From the NCBI RefSeq assembly GCF_003026475.1, contig NZ_PYMC01000023.1:1-58554 (forward strand): 58,554 nt of DNA, given 5' to 3'. The notes under the pieces are model-generated. The model saw only the letters and a list, made by a program, of their open reading frames with translations, was not told the DNA's origin and did not search any database. Position 1 is the first letter of the stretch. Each line of letters opens with the position of its first letter. Positions 19,953 to 29,835 of the stretch are shown in pieces. The position numbers and the translations under genes were made by a program. This DNA comes from Photobacterium lipolyticum. GTDB lineage: Bacteria > Pseudomonadota > Gammaproteobacteria > Enterobacterales > Vibrionaceae.

Positions 19953-20906
19953 ATGGAAACTATCGTCTTTCTCGATCGCGCCACGATTCCCGCTCATATA
20001 CAGATACCACGCCCGGCCTTTGAACACCGGTGGCTTGAATACCCTGCCACCGAATCCAATCAGCTCACTGAGCGCCTGCAGGACGCCAGCATTGTGATTG
20101 TCAACAAAGTGGTTCTTGATGCCGATATCCTGAGTCAGTTACCACAGCTTAAAATGGTGGCAATAGCGGCGACAGGTACCAATAACGTCGATCTCGATTA
20201 TTGTTGCCAGAATCAGATCACGGTGGCTAACATCCGGGGTTATGCCACCCGCTCGGTACCCGAACATGTCATTGGGTTAATGTTTGCGTTGCGGCGCAAT
20301 TTAATCGGATATCATCAGGATATTCAGGCCGGTGTATGGCAGCAAAAAAAGCAATTCTGTTTTTTCACTCACCCGATTGGGGATATTGCCGGATCGACGC
20401 TAGGTATCATCGGCCATGGCGGACTGGGCCAGGCGGTCGCCACACTGGCGAAGGCTCTGGGCATGCAGGTGTTGCTTGCCGAACACAAAGGAAGAAGAGA
20501 TTGTCGTGAAGGCTACACCCCATTTGACGAGGTGCTGGCGCAGGCCGACGTACTGACGCTGCATTGTCCGTTAAACGAGCAGACAACCAACCTGATTGGC
20601 TCTGCCGAACTGAGCAAGATGAAATCCACCAGCATCCTAATCAATACCGGGAGAGGGGGCTTAGTGGATGAGGCCGCCCTGGTCGCAGCATTAAAAAATG
20701 GCACCATTGCCGGCGCGGGTGTCGATGTATTTACCCAAGAACCCGCTGACAGCAGTAATCCACTCATCGCCAATGCCGAACTGCCCACGCTGTTACTGAC
20801 CCCACATGTTGCCTGGGGTTCAGACTCAGCGATTCAGACCCTGGCCAACCAGCTTATCGACAATATCAATGCCTTTATCGCCGGTAAACCGCAAAATATC
20901 GTATAA
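19953..20906 (+). CDS. D-2-hydroxyacid dehydrogenase (glycerate dehydrogenase-like)
   Basis: 317 residues from ATG 19953, where the protein begins METIVFLDRATIP like family members. The open frame extends upstream to 19752, but that part runs through the rluA end and the inverted repeat and is not coding. The NAD-binding fold carries GHGGLGQAVATLAKALGM. The catalytic Arg, Glu and His lie in NTGRGGLVDE, DVFTQEP and LTPHVAWGS. Closest in character to HprA-type hydroxypyruvate/glycerate dehydrogenases, but the substrate is not settled by sequence. Convergent with djlA. Confidence 0.88.
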   Translation: METIVFLDRATIPAHIQIPRPAFEHRWLEYPATESNQLTERLQDASIVIVNKVVLDADILSQLPQLKMVAIAATGTNNVDLDYCCQNQITVANIRGYATRSVPEHVIGLMFALRRNLIGYHQDIQAGVWQQKKQFCFFTHPIGDIAGSTLGIIGHGGLGQAVATLAKALGMQVLLAEHKGRRDCREGYTPFDEVLAQADVLTLHCPLNEQTTNLIGSAELSKMKSTSILINTGRGGLVDEAALVAALKNGTIAGAGVDVFTQEPADSSNPLIANAELPTLLLTPHVAWGSDSAIQTLANQLIDNINAFIAGKPQNIV

Positions 20907-20928
20907 AAAACGGGAGCATAAGCTCCCG
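20905..20928 (-). terminator. Intrinsic terminator of djlA (shared convergent hairpin)
   Basis: Stem CGGGAGC (20911-20917) / GCTCCCG (20922-20928) with loop ATAA. Read on the minus strand it is followed by six T (20910-20905), as expected for djlA. On the plus strand no T-run follows, so it serves the dehydrogenase gene less well. Confidence 0.8.
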
Positions 20929-20951
20929 TCATCAATGCTGCCTGTAATAAC

Positions 20952-21797
20952 TTATTTGACGCCATTCTCTTTGCGGATCAGATCATAAGCCGCCTGCAAC
21001 TCTTGCGCCTTCTGCTTAGCCATCTCCCTCATTTCTGGCGGCAGGCCTTTCGCCGCCAGCTTATCAGGATGATGTTCATTCATCTGCTTACGATAAGCAC
21101 GTTTGACTTCCTGAGCTGAAGCCCCATCTGTAACTCCCAGCAGCTCATAGGCATCCGCCAGTTGATCTCGCGTCGGTGGCTGTCGGTAAGCCCCTTGTTG
21201 CTGATATTGCTGATTGAAGCCACCTTGCTGAAAACGGAACGCCGCTTCTTGCATGTGCAGGCGTTGTTCTAACTGCTGCGAGGAGAAACCCAAACTACGG
21301 GCAATGACATGCAGTAACTGGCGTTCACTAGGATGCAATACACCGTCGGCAAAAGCCGCCTGGATCTGTAACTCTAAGAAAAACTGTAATAAATCGGCAC
21401 GGCCAGCATAGTTTCGACGGACGTTAGACAGGGTTTCATCAAGCAGGAAGCCCTCATCCTTCCCTTCTCTGAACGCATTTTGCGCCTGACGGCGTGATTC
21501 GCCATGCAGCCCCATACGATCCATAATGGCGCTGGCCACCCGGATTTCATCTTCAGTAACCCGGCCTTTCGATTTGGCCATATGGCCCATCACCGCAAAA
21601 CCCGCGTAGAAAAACTCCGCCTGACGCTCAGCGCTGTTGGCTTGATGCGAGCCAAAACCGCTAAAGCCGCCACCGCGATAAACATTTGTTCGTGCTTTAT
21701 CGAACTTATGGCCTAAAAACAGGCCTAATAACAATCCAAATGGGCCACCGAGAAGGAAACCAAAAAATGCGCCTAAAAGCTTACCCCACACCTGCAT
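20952..21797 (-). CDS. djlA: Membrane-anchored DnaJ-like co-chaperone DjlA
   Basis: 281 residues. An N-terminal glycine-rich membrane segment (about residues 5-30, WGKLLGAFFGFLLGGPFG) is followed by a TerB-like helical domain (about 55-180), a Gln-rich linker, and a C-terminal J domain with the HPD tripeptide at about 243-245. It stimulates DnaK at the cytoplasmic face of the inner membrane. In E. coli djlA also lies beside lptD, and the same divergent pairing is seen here. Confidence 0.95.
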   Translation of the reverse strand: MQVWGKLLGAFFGFLLGGPFGLLLGLFLGHKFDKARTNVYRGGGFSGFGSHQANSAERQAEFFYAGFAVMGHMAKSKGRVTEDEIRVASAIMDRMGLHGESRRQAQNAFREGKDEGFLLDETLSNVRRNYAGRADLLQFFLELQIQAAFADGVLHPSERQLLHVIARSLGFSSQQLEQRLHMQEAAFRFQQGGFNQQYQQQGAYRQPPTRDQLADAYELLGVTDGASAQEVKRAYRKQMNEHHPDKLAAKGLPPEMREMAKQKAQELQAAYDLIRKENGVK

Positions 21798-21972
21798 TCT
21801 ATACTCTCTGGTAATTTGCTAAATTTATTCATGGTTTACTCGACACTGTGGCCTGAAAAGATGCCGTCGAGGTGAAATTGCATTATGATAGCTGTCATTT
21901 CTCGGGAATGCTTGTAAAAAGCGCAACCAAATAGCTATGCGCCACAAACTGAATACAGGAACGTTTAATTCG

Positions 21973-24357
21973 ATGTCATTAACCTCCCGCAGCTTACTTG
22001 CCACCATGATCAGCCTGGCTCTTTATGGCCCGGCACTGGCAGATGAAACTCCAACCCAGAGCGACGATGTCAATGATGAGCTTTCTGTAGCCGGTGAAGA
22101 AACAGATGCACTTGAACTGGTGCGCGGTATCTGCATCGCTCCTCAGGATCGCTCTGCTGATCCCAATAATGAGCCAGTCAAAGTCACCGCCGATCATGCT
22201 GAAGCCAAAAATAACACCAAAATGACTTACTCCGGTGATGTGGTTGTCCAGCAAGGCCATCGGACGATGGCGGCAGATATGGCGACATTACGCCAGCCGG
22301 AAAATATCGTAACGGCAGAAGGCAATGTCTATTTCCATGACGGTGGTATGGAAGTCTACTCCGACCGCTTGCAAAGTAACCTTGAGAGTGAAGATGCCGA
22401 AATGGAGAATGCGGTCTATAGCATGACCTGTGAGCCCGGCCGGGGGGAAGCGAGCAGGATCAGCAAGAAAAATGTCCAGGGCACCCAATTCTACCGTATG
22501 AAAGACGGGACCTATACCACCTGTCCGACTGACGATAAGAGCTGGCGTTTTTCTGCAACCACATTGGAACGAGAGGGGGAGTCACCTTTCGCCGACTTGT
22601 ACAACGCCCGCTTCGAAGTGCTTGATGTGCCTGTTTTCTATTTGCCTTATTTAAGAGTGCCGGTAGGAAAAGAGCGTTTAACCGGCTTCTTGTACCCGTC
22701 TCTCAGTTATGGCTCTCGTGATGGTTTCGAGTTTGAAGCGCCTTTTTACTGGAATATCGCCCCGAATTACGACATGACCATCACCCCTAAGTACATGAGT
22801 AACCGGGGGCTGCAACTTAATTCTCAGTTCCGTTACCTGACGGAATTCGGCTCCGGTCAGTTAAATGGCGAGTACCTTGCTGATGATAAAACCGCACCGG
22901 AAAAAGATGCCCGCTGGGCCTTTAACTGGTCTCACACCGGGACTTACCAGAGTCACTGGCTATTTAAGGCGGATTACAGCAAAACCAGTGACTTCAGCTA
23001 TTTCAATGATATCGATTCCAGCATCGGTAACCGCGAAGATAACAACCTGTTGCAGACCGGTGAGGTCTCTTACCGCGAGCAAAACTGGGATTCAACGTTA
23101 AGGGTTCGTGATTTCCAACCGTTAACCTCAACCGGCGAAGGTACTCAATACCGCCTGATGCCTCAGCTGGAGTTTAACTACTACCGCCCGGATCTGCCTT
23201 ATGGCTTCGATTTCTCGATGGCCAGCCATCTCAGCCGTTTTGAAAATGACTCAAACGCTAAGCCCTCGGCCGATCGTGTTCACCTCGAACCGAAGCTCAC
23301 ACTGCCCTATGCAACGCCCTGGTGGTCTATCACTTCCGAAGCGAAGTTGATGTACACCTATTACAATCAAGATTTTGATAACTCGGTCACTGATTTATCA
23401 ACGCTTAACGAAACGGCTTCACGGACTGTTCCAAGTGTACGTATCCACAGCGGGCTCTACCTGGAACGGGATACGGCATTTTGGGGTGACCGTTATACCC
23501 AAAGCCTTGAGCCGCAGATCCAGTACCTCTTTGTACAGAATGTTGACCAGACAGATATCTATAACCCGGTAACATACTCTGGTGGTGGTTATGATAGTAC
23601 CCGCCTGCAACAAGACTACTACGGTCTGTTTAGTGACAAAATATACAGTAGTGTTGATTACATTGCTCCGGCAAACCAATTTACCCTTGGTGCCTCGACT
23701 CGTTACTTTGACAATAATTTCAGGGAACGATTTACCCTATCGTTAGGTCAAATCTTTTATATCGATAAACCGACATTTGATGGTATCAGTGAAGATGATG
23801 CGGAAAGTTATTCGGCAACAGCATTAGAAACTGAATTTAACTATGCCGATTGGCTCTTCTTCAAAAGCTCAATGCAATATGATGCGAGTGATAGAAAGGT
23901 TCAGCTGGCCAGCGGGGCAATTGAATACCGTACTGGTGGGATTTATATTCAGCCAAACTACCGCTACGTCTCTAGCAGCTACCTGGACCGATTCGTCGCA
24001 AATCCAAACGCTGCCGATGATAGTGGCAAACAGGACGGTATTTCTCAGCTCGGCCTGTCAACAGGCTTTCCTCTTTATGAGGGCTTGAGTCTGCGTGCCG
24101 ACTATTTCCATGATCTGAATGTCAATAAAATGCTGGAGAGCCAGGTTGGCTTGACTTACACCTCTGCTTGTTGGCTTATCGGTCTGACTTATAACCAGTA
24201 CGCGTCGAGTTCTTTAGGGGCGGATAACACCCAATACGAAGATAACATAACATTATCCTTCAGCTTACTCGGCCTGCAGGGCGCAAAACCTCTGGGTTAC
24301 AGCACTGATACGGGTAATGCATTGTCATACGGTAATTCATTCTCTTTAAATAATTAA
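21973..24357 (+). CDS. lptD: LPS-assembly outer-membrane protein LptD
   Basis: About 794 residues. With LptE it inserts lipopolysaccharide into the outer leaflet. ATG 21973 has an AGGAACG site upstream and starts a signal peptide (MSLTSRSLLATMISLAL, ending ALA). ATG 21937 is possible but lacks a ribosome-binding site. An OstA-like beta-jellyroll (about 60-170) is followed by the large barrel, with FLYPSLSYGSRDG near its start. Four cysteines occur, at about 54, 153, 184 and 733. E. coli has a CC pair near the C-terminus where this protein has a single Cys (SACW). First gene of the surA-pdxA-rsmA-apaGH group. Confidence 0.96.
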   Translation: MSLTSRSLLATMISLALYGPALADETPTQSDDVNDELSVAGEETDALELVRGICIAPQDRSADPNNEPVKVTADHAEAKNNTKMTYSGDVVVQQGHRTMAADMATLRQPENIVTAEGNVYFHDGGMEVYSDRLQSNLESEDAEMENAVYSMTCEPGRGEASRISKKNVQGTQFYRMKDGTYTTCPTDDKSWRFSATTLEREGESPFADLYNARFEVLDVPVFYLPYLRVPVGKERLTGFLYPSLSYGSRDGFEFEAPFYWNIAPNYDMTITPKYMSNRGLQLNSQFRYLTEFGSGQLNGEYLADDKTAPEKDARWAFNWSHTGTYQSHWLFKADYSKTSDFSYFNDIDSSIGNREDNNLLQTGEVSYREQNWDSTLRVRDFQPLTSTGEGTQYRLMPQLEFNYYRPDLPYGFDFSMASHLSRFENDSNAKPSADRVHLEPKLTLPYATPWWSITSEAKLMYTYYNQDFDNSVTDLSTLNETASRTVPSVRIHSGLYLERDTAFWGDRYTQSLEPQIQYLFVQNVDQTDIYNPVTYSGGGYDSTRLQQDYYGLFSDKIYSSVDYIAPANQFTLGASTRYFDNNFRERFTLSLGQIFYIDKPTFDGISEDDAESYSATALETEFNYADWLFFKSSMQYDASDRKVQLASGAIEYRTGGIYIQPNYRYVSSSYLDRFVANPNAADDSGKQDGISQLGLSTGFPLYEGLSLRADYFHDLNVNKMLESQVGLTYTSACWLIGLTYNQYASSSLGADNTQYEDNITLSFSLLGLQGAKPLGYSTDTGNALSYGNSFSLNN

Positions 24358-24403
24358 CCCAATTACGGCCATAAGTCGTAATTGCAACACAGATGGAACG
24401 TAA

Positions 24404-25702
24404 ATGAAAAAGTGGAAGTCTTCTCTGTTAGGCCTGGTCATCTGGAGTCTCGCAGCCGGCAGCATTGCTGCCCCCAAGGAAATGGATAAGGTCGTGACGC
24501 TGGTTAACAACAGCGTGATCCTGCAAAGCGATGTCGATGGCATGCTTAAAACGGTACGCATCAATGCCGCCGAGCAAAATCAGCCATTGCCTTCAGATGA
24601 AGTCTTGACTGAGCAGATCATTGAAAAACTGATCCTTGAGACCTTACAGCTGCAGCAGGCAGATCAATTTGGTATCCGAATCGACGATACCCGCCTTGAT
24701 CAGGCAATTGCCCGGATCGCCCAAGAACGGCAAATGACGGTTGCCCAACTGCAGCAAGAACTGGCTTCTAGCGGCATCGGTTATTCAATGTTCCGCGAGC
24801 AAATGCGTCGTGATATGACCGCAAGCGAAGCGCGTACCATTCAGGTTCGCCGCCGCATCAGTATATTGCCACAAGAGGTAGAAACGCTGGCTGAGCAACT
24901 TAACAAACAAAATCTACAAAGTGTACAGTTCAACATCAGCCACATTCAGCTTCGGGTTGAAGACGGTGCCAGCAAGGCACAGCGCGAAGAAACGGAAAAA
25001 CAAGCGCAGCAACTAGTGAGTGAACTCAAGCAAGGCGCAGACTTTGCCAGCCTGGCCTACAGCTACTCAAAAGGCCCGAAAGCACTGCAAGGTGGCGAAT
25101 GGGGATGGATGCGCCAGGAAGAGATGCCAACCATCTTTGCCGATCAGATCAAATCAAATGGCAAAGGCGCCATTATCGGCCCTTTCCGGAGCGGTGTTGG
25201 CTACCACATCATGAAAATCAATGATGTCAAAGGGTTAGATACGGTCTCGGTCACCGAAGTCAATGCACGCCATATTCTGTTGAAAACCTCGGTCATTTTA
25301 AGTGATGACGGCGCAAAACGTCAGCTGGAAAAAGCGCGCAAGAAGATCCTGGCGGGTGAGCAGACTTTTGCCGACGCCGCTCAGGCACTGAGTGCCGACC
25401 CGGGTTCGGCCGCCAATAAGGGTGAGCTGGGATGGCAGACACCTGATATTTATGTACCAGAATTTAAAGAAAAAGTAGAAAGCCTGCCAGCAGGCACTAT
25501 CAGTGAACCCTTTAAAACAGTCCATGGCTGGCACATTGTTGAAGTATTAGATCGCCGTAATGTTGACCGTACTGATGCAGCAGTCAAAGACCGAGCTTAT
25601 CGTATTTTGTTCAGCCGTAAGTTCAACGAAGAAGCCCAGGCGTGGATTCAGGAATTACGTGCCGGCGCTTATATCGAAAAATTAGGAACCGACAATGAGT
25701 AA
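24404..25702 (+). CDS. surA: Periplasmic peptidyl-prolyl isomerase and outer-membrane protein chaperone SurA
   Basis: 432 residues. A signal peptide ends near SIAA (about residue 23). The N-terminal SurA core (about 24-165) is followed by two parvulin (PpiC) domains, about 173-275 and 285-385, with [15 protein letters not shown] and [11 protein letters not shown] marking their starts, then a C-terminal helix. It escorts unfolded porins and LptD to the BAM complex, which fits its place directly after lptD. Its end overlaps the pdxA start by 8 bp. Confidence 0.97.
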   Translation: MKKWKSSLLGLVIWSLAAGSIAAPKEMDKVVTLVNNSVILQSDVDGMLKTVRINAAEQNQPLPSDEVLTEQIIEKLILETLQLQQADQFGIRIDDTRLDQAIARIAQERQMTVAQLQQELASSGIGYSMFREQMRRDMTASEARTIQVRRRISILPQEVETLAEQLNKQNLQSVQFNISHIQLRVEDGASKAQREETEKQAQQLVSELKQGADFASLAYSYSKGPKALQGGEWGWMRQEEMPTIFADQIKSNGKGAIIGPFRSGVGYHIMKINDVKGLDTVSVTEVNARHILLKTSVILSDDGAKRQLEKARKKILAGEQTFADAAQALSADPGSAANKGELGWQTPDIYVPEFKEKVESLPAGTISEPFKTVHGWHIVEVLDRRNVDRTDAAVKDRAYRILFSRKFNEEAQAWIQELRAGAYIEKLGTDNE

Positions 25703-26687
25703 GGTTAAACGCATCGCGATCACACCGGGAGAACCTGCAGGTATCGGCCCTGATTTAGTGATCGCTATCGCCCAACATAACTGGCCACATGAACTGGTTA
25801 TTTGTGCTAACGCCCAGCTTATGGTAGAACGTGCAGCCCAATTGGGATTACCGCTGGAAGTAAGACCGTATGATGCCTCACTTCCCGCGCAGCCGCATCA
25901 GGCTGGCACAATGGTTGTCACTGACCACGCTCTGAAAGCACCAGTGACGCCTGGCGAGCTAAAGGAACAAAATGGTCACTACGTACTACAAACGTTAGAA
26001 CGCGCTGCTCAGGGTTGCTTGAGCGGCGAATTTTCGGCATTGGTAACAGGCCCTGTTCACAAGGGGGTGATTAACCGTGCTGGTGTGGCATTCAGTGGCC
26101 ATACTGAGTTTTTCGCCCAACAAGCGAACACTGCGCAAGTTGTAATGATGCTGGCGACAGAAGGTTTGCGGGTGGCGTTAGTGACGACGCATATCCCTTT
26201 GGCTTATGTCGCCAAAGCGATAACAGAAGAGCGGCTGCAACAAGTCATCCGCATTTTGCACGCAGATTTAGTCAGTAAATTTGGTTTAAAACAGCCAAAA
26301 ATTTACGTTTGCGGCTTAAATCCGCACGCCGGTGAAGACGGCTGTCTGGGCAGAGAAGAAATCGACGTCATTTCTCCGGCCTTAGAGCAGCTTCGCCAGC
26401 AGGAAGGAATGAATCTGGTCGGCCCATTGCCTGCCGATACTATCTTCCAGGATAAATATCTGGCCGATGCAGATGCTGTATTGGCTATGTATCACGATCA
26501 AGGGCTGCCAGTGCTGAAATATAAAGGCTTTGGTAAATCGGTCAACATTACGTTAGGTCTGCCCTTCATCAGAACTTCAGTAGATCATGGTACCGCACTG
26601 GAACTCGCAGGTACTGGACAGGCGGACACTGGTAGCCTTTGGACAGCGCTATCACACGCCCTCGAATTGGTAGAAAAACAAGCATGA
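25695..26687 (+). CDS. pdxA: 4-hydroxythreonine-4-phosphate dehydrogenase
   Basis: 330 residues, normal length. It carries out an NAD-dependent step of pyridoxal phosphate synthesis. The N-terminus [13 protein letters not shown], the FSGHTEFFA segment near residue 132, [11 protein letters not shown] near 212 and [16 protein letters not shown] near 267 are conserved, with the metal-binding histidines in the last three. The start overlaps the surA end and the stop overlaps the rsmA start (ATGA), so translation is coupled across all three genes. Confidence 0.97.
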   Translation: MSKVKRIAITPGEPAGIGPDLVIAIAQHNWPHELVICANAQLMVERAAQLGLPLEVRPYDASLPAQPHQAGTMVVTDHALKAPVTPGELKEQNGHYVLQTLERAAQGCLSGEFSALVTGPVHKGVINRAGVAFSGHTEFFAQQANTAQVVMMLATEGLRVALVTTHIPLAYVAKAITEERLQQVIRILHADLVSKFGLKQPKIYVCGLNPHAGEDGCLGREEIDVISPALEQLRQQEGMNLVGPLPADTIFQDKYLADADAVLAMYHDQGLPVLKYKGFGKSVNITLGLPFIRTSVDHGTALELAGTGQADTGSLWTALSHALELVEKQA

Positions 26688-27499
26688 GCAGCGATCAAGT
26701 CCACCTGGGTCACCGCGCCCGTAAGCGCTTTGGCCAGAACTTTTTGAACGACCCATATATCATTGATGGCATTGTATCTGCCATCAATCCACTGCCAGGT
26801 CAAAACCTGGTTGAAATCGGCCCTGGTCTGGGTGCAATCACCGAGCCTGTCGGCAAACTGGTCGATAAATTTTCAGTTATCGAACTGGATCGCGATCTAG
26901 CGGAACGCTTACGCAACCACCCGGATTTGGCTCATAAGCTAACGATCCACGAAGGCGATGCCATGCGTTTCGACTTCACCCAGTTGATCAAACCAAACAA
27001 CAAGCTGCGTATTTTCGGTAATCTACCGTACAACATTTCTACGCCATTGATGTTCCACCTCTTTACTTTTCATGAACATGTGCAAGATATGCACTTCATG
27101 TTACAAAAAGAAGTGGTCAATCGTTTAGCGGCGGGACCTGGTTGCAAAGCGTATGGTCGCCTGACCGTCATGGCTCAATACTACAGCAAGGTAATGCCGG
27201 TTCTGGAAGTGCCGCCAGAATCATTTACGCCAGCACCAAAAGTGGATTCTGCGGTTGTACGCCTGACGCCATATGAAACCCTGCCATACCCATGTACTAA
27301 TCTTAAATGGCTAGATCGTGTTTGCCGTGAAGGTTTTAATCAGCGTCGCAAGACAATCCGCAACTGTTATAAAGCGCTGTTGAGCGTCGAAGAACTGGAG
27401 AACTTGGGAATTAACCCAGCGTTACGTCCGGAAAATATCACGGTTGAGCAGTTCGTTGACATGGCAAACTGGCTGGATGCCAACCATAAAAACGCATAA
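26684..27499 (+). CDS. rsmA: 16S rRNA dimethyladenosine methyltransferase RsmA
   Basis: 271 residues from ATG 26684, which overlaps the pdxA stop. The frame stays open to 26639 but family members start at the later Met. [11 protein letters not shown] near the N-terminus, the SAM-binding [10 protein letters not shown] and the catalytic [13 protein letters not shown] motif identify KsgA/RsmA, which dimethylates A1518 and A1519 of 16S rRNA late in 30S assembly. Confidence 0.97.
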   Translation: MSSDQVHLGHRARKRFGQNFLNDPYIIDGIVSAINPLPGQNLVEIGPGLGAITEPVGKLVDKFSVIELDRDLAERLRNHPDLAHKLTIHEGDAMRFDFTQLIKPNNKLRIFGNLPYNISTPLMFHLFTFHEHVQDMHFMLQKEVVNRLAAGPGCKAYGRLTVMAQYYSKVMPVLEVPPESFTPAPKVDSAVVRLTPYETLPYPCTNLKWLDRVCREGFNQRRKTIRNCYKALLSVEELENLGINPALRPENITVEQFVDMANWLDANHKNA

Positions 27500-27538
27500 G
27501 CGCATTGGTTGGGGTTTGGCTGAATAAAGAAAGGAAGC

Positions 27539-27928
27539 ATGATTTTGAGTACTAACGCCCCCCCAACCATCAAATGCAGAGTGGTTACTCACTACCTCGA
27601 GGACCAATCTGAGCCTGGCAATCAGCGTTATGTGTTTTCGTACACCATCACCATCAGTAACCTCGGACAGGGAACGGCTCAGTTGCTGAGTCGTCGCTGG
27701 CTGATCACAGATGCCAACGGTAAAAAATTAGTGATCGAAGGTGAAGGTGTGGTCGGCGAGCAGCCCGAAATTGCCGCCAACGAAGAATACACTTATACCA
27801 GCGGTACCATCATTGAAACCCCTCTGGGAGTGATGCAGGGCCACTACGTCATGATCGATGATCAGGGTGATGAATTTACTGTCGAGGTTTCTCCCTTCCG
27901 ATTGGCTATTCCCAATATTATTCACTAA
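27539..27928 (+). CDS. apaG: ApaG domain protein
   Basis: 129 residues, close to the usual 125. The single ApaG (fibronectin-III-like) domain shows [27 protein letters not shown], and the VVGEQPEI and [10 protein letters not shown] segments. Its biochemical role is unclear, and E. coli mutants are linked to cobalt and magnesium efflux. AAGGAAG lies just before ATG 27539. It sits between rsmA and apaH as in other gammaproteobacteria. Confidence 0.95.
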   Translation: MILSTNAPPTIKCRVVTHYLEDQSEPGNQRYVFSYTITISNLGQGTAQLLSRRWLITDANGKKLVIEGEGVVGEQPEIAANEEYTYTSGTIIETPLGVMQGHYVMIDDQGDEFTVEVSPFRLAIPNIIH

Positions 27929-27936
27929 GGATCCGT

Positions 27937-28755
27937 ATGGCTACCTACCTTGTCGGTGACATTCAAGGTTGTTTTGACGATCTCTGCCACCTGCTTGATC
28001 AGGCCCGATTCGATCCTGGACATGATGAATTATGGCTGGCCGGCGATTTAGTTGCCAGAGGCCCTAAATCGCTCGACACCTTACGGTTTGTGAAAGCGCT
28101 TGGTACACAGGCGACAACGGTGTTAGGCAATCACGATCTGCACTTACTGGCCATTGCTAATGGCATCGCCAAGCCGAAAGCCAAAGACAAAATTCAGGCC
28201 ATCTTAGATGCTCCCGACAGTGCCGAGTTGCTCGACTGGCTAAGGCGACAACCGTTACTCGCCGAGCATCCGTCCTTACCTTTCGTAATGGCTCACGCAG
28301 GCATTCCCCCGCAGTGGGATCTTAAGCAAGCACATCGGCATGCAAGAGAAGTCGAAACCTGCTTGCAGTCAGCAGATTATATCTGGCTACTGCAAAACAT
28401 GTACGGCAATGGTCCTGACCTCTGGAGTCCTGGACTGGAAGGCATAGAAAAATACCGCTTTACCATTAATGCCTTCACCCGTATGCGCTTTTGTCATCCG
28501 GATGGCAGGCTGGATATGGCCTGTAAATTATCCCCCGATCACCCTGACACCGGTGAATTGCTTCCTTGGTTTAGGCTTGCCCGATCACAACCTTTAGGGA
28601 AGAAGATCATTTTTGGTCACTGGGCAGCATTATCCGGCTACGAGGATAACAAGGTTATCGGTCTGGATACGGGGTGCGTCTGGGGGAACAGTATGACGTT
28701 ATTACGCTGGGAAGATCATGCCAGGTTTGAAACCGCCTGCCCAGTTTATGCGTAG
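27937..28755 (+). CDS. apaH: Symmetrical bis(5'-nucleosyl)-tetraphosphatase
   Basis: 272 residues of the calcineurin-like phosphoesterase family. Metal-binding motifs are GDIQGCFDDL (residues 7-16), GDLVARGPKSLD near 37 and GNHDLHLLA near 65, with MAHAG and FGHWAA further on. It cleaves Ap4A to ADP and, in E. coli, also removes Np4 caps from RNA. It starts 8 bp after the apaG stop and is convergent with folA. Confidence 0.97.
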   Translation: MATYLVGDIQGCFDDLCHLLDQARFDPGHDELWLAGDLVARGPKSLDTLRFVKALGTQATTVLGNHDLHLLAIANGIAKPKAKDKIQAILDAPDSAELLDWLRRQPLLAEHPSLPFVMAHAGIPPQWDLKQAHRHAREVETCLQSADYIWLLQNMYGNGPDLWSPGLEGIEKYRFTINAFTRMRFCHPDGRLDMACKLSPDHPDTGELLPWFRLARSQPLGKKIIFGHWAALSGYEDNKVIGLDTGCVWGNSMTLLRWEDHARFETACPVYA

Positions 28756-28805
28756 GGGAAAAGGGCCGAGGATCTAGGGACGAGAACTCTCTCGCCCCTC
28801 TTAAC

Positions 28806-28848
28806 TCTCTACTTCTCTACTCTCTACTCTCTACTCTCTACTCTCTAC
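28806..28848. repeat. Heptanucleotide tandem repeat (TCTCTAC), six copies
   Basis: One copy at 28806-28812, an extra T, then five perfect copies at 28814-28848. The array lies between apaH and folA and overlaps the end of folA. On the minus strand the repeat supplies the last codons and the TAG stop (28833-28831). The unit differs from those at 14244 and 57255 but has the same 7-bp length. Confidence 0.95.
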
Positions 28849-29325
28849 TCGCTCTAATATCGTAAAGCGCATATTGTGAGCATTTTTATCATCGGCAGCA
28901 TAATCTTCGCTATAGATTTCCAGCCAATTATTATCCCAGTCAGGGAAACAGGTATCCCCCTCAACCACCAGATCAATAAAAGTCAGATACAGGCGATCAG
29001 CGACCGGCAGACACGCGGCATAAATACTGCCTCCGCCGATAACCATCAGCTCCTCAACATCACCCGCAGCGCTCTTGGCTGCATCAATGTCAGCGACGAC
29101 GGTGACCCCTTCTGCGCAAAATTCAGGATTACGGCTGATCACGATATTATGACGGCCCGGCAACGGACGTCCAATCGACTCAAAAGTCTTACGTCCCATC
29201 ACGATGGGCTTACCCAATGTCACCTGCTTAAACCAGGCAAAATCTGCAGGCAGATGCCATGGCATCGCATTGCCTTTACCGATAACACGATCTTTGGCCA
29301 TTGCTGCGATCATACTGATCTTCAT
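28831..29325 (-). CDS. folA: Dihydrofolate reductase
   Basis: 164 residues. It reduces dihydrofolate with NADPH for one-carbon metabolism and is the trimethoprim target. Conserved blocks are MIAAMAKDRVIGKGNAMPWHLPADF at the N-terminus, IVMGRKTFESIGRPLPGR near residue 42 and the GGGSIYA loop near 95. A GTG at 29328 precedes ATG 29325, but AGGGGAAA is spaced for the ATG. The last residues (VESRE) and the stop are encoded by the 7-bp tandem repeat, so the tail is not ancestral. Convergent with apaH, as in E. coli. Confidence 0.96.
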   Translation of the reverse strand: MKISMIAAMAKDRVIGKGNAMPWHLPADFAWFKQVTLGKPIVMGRKTFESIGRPLPGRHNIVISRNPEFCAEGVTVVADIDAAKSAAGDVEELMVIGGGSIYAACLPVADRLYLTFIDLVVEGDTCFPDWDNNWLEIYSEDYAADDKNAHNMRFTILERVESRE

Positions 29326-29361
29326 CACTTTCCCCTGTTAACCGCCACCAGAAATAAAATC

Positions 29362-29835
29362 TTATACCACCGGTCGGCGACGATAAAACAATAGCCCCGG
29401 CATCGCCAGCCCTATCGCCAATGCCGCAACAATAAATACCGCTTTAATAACATTTTCCATCATCAATGCCCACAACTCCGGACTAAAGCCGCGATGATTA
29501 ATTTCCACCAATAAAATCATTGCCTTAAAGGTAAAAACCCCCGGAACCATAGGGATCATCGCAGCAACGGTAAATACCTTAGGATGGGCCAGAAAACGGT
29601 GCGACCAGTGTACACCAATCATCCCGACCATTGTCGCGGCACAAAACGTTGCCCATTCAATCGGCACCCCAAAATGTATCAAAACAAAGCGACTGCCATG
29701 ACCCAGCGCCCCGCCGATAGCACAGTATTTCAGTGCTTTCTGCGGAACATTAAATACCAGAGCAAAACCTACCGCCGGGATCATGGCAAAAAACATGTCA
29801 TTGAGCAGTGCAAGAATAAAGGCAAAATCGATCAT
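29362..29835 (-). CDS. yjjB: Threonine/serine exporter-family membrane protein YjjB
   Basis: 157 residues with about four to five membrane segments, matching the small ThrE_2 subunit. It begins at ATG 29835, which overlaps the yjjP stop (ATGA). A longer frame to 29850 lacks such support. With YjjP it forms a split ThrE-type exporter, and the E. coli pair has been linked to succinate export. The substrate here is not determined. Confidence 0.88.
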   Translation of the reverse strand: MIDFAFILALLNDMFFAMIPAVGFALVFNVPQKALKYCAIGGALGHGSRFVLIHFGVPIEWATFCAATMVGMIGVHWSHRFLAHPKVFTVAAMIPMVPGVFTFKAMILLVEINHRGFSPELWALMMENVIKAVFIVAALAIGLAMPGLLFYRRRPVV

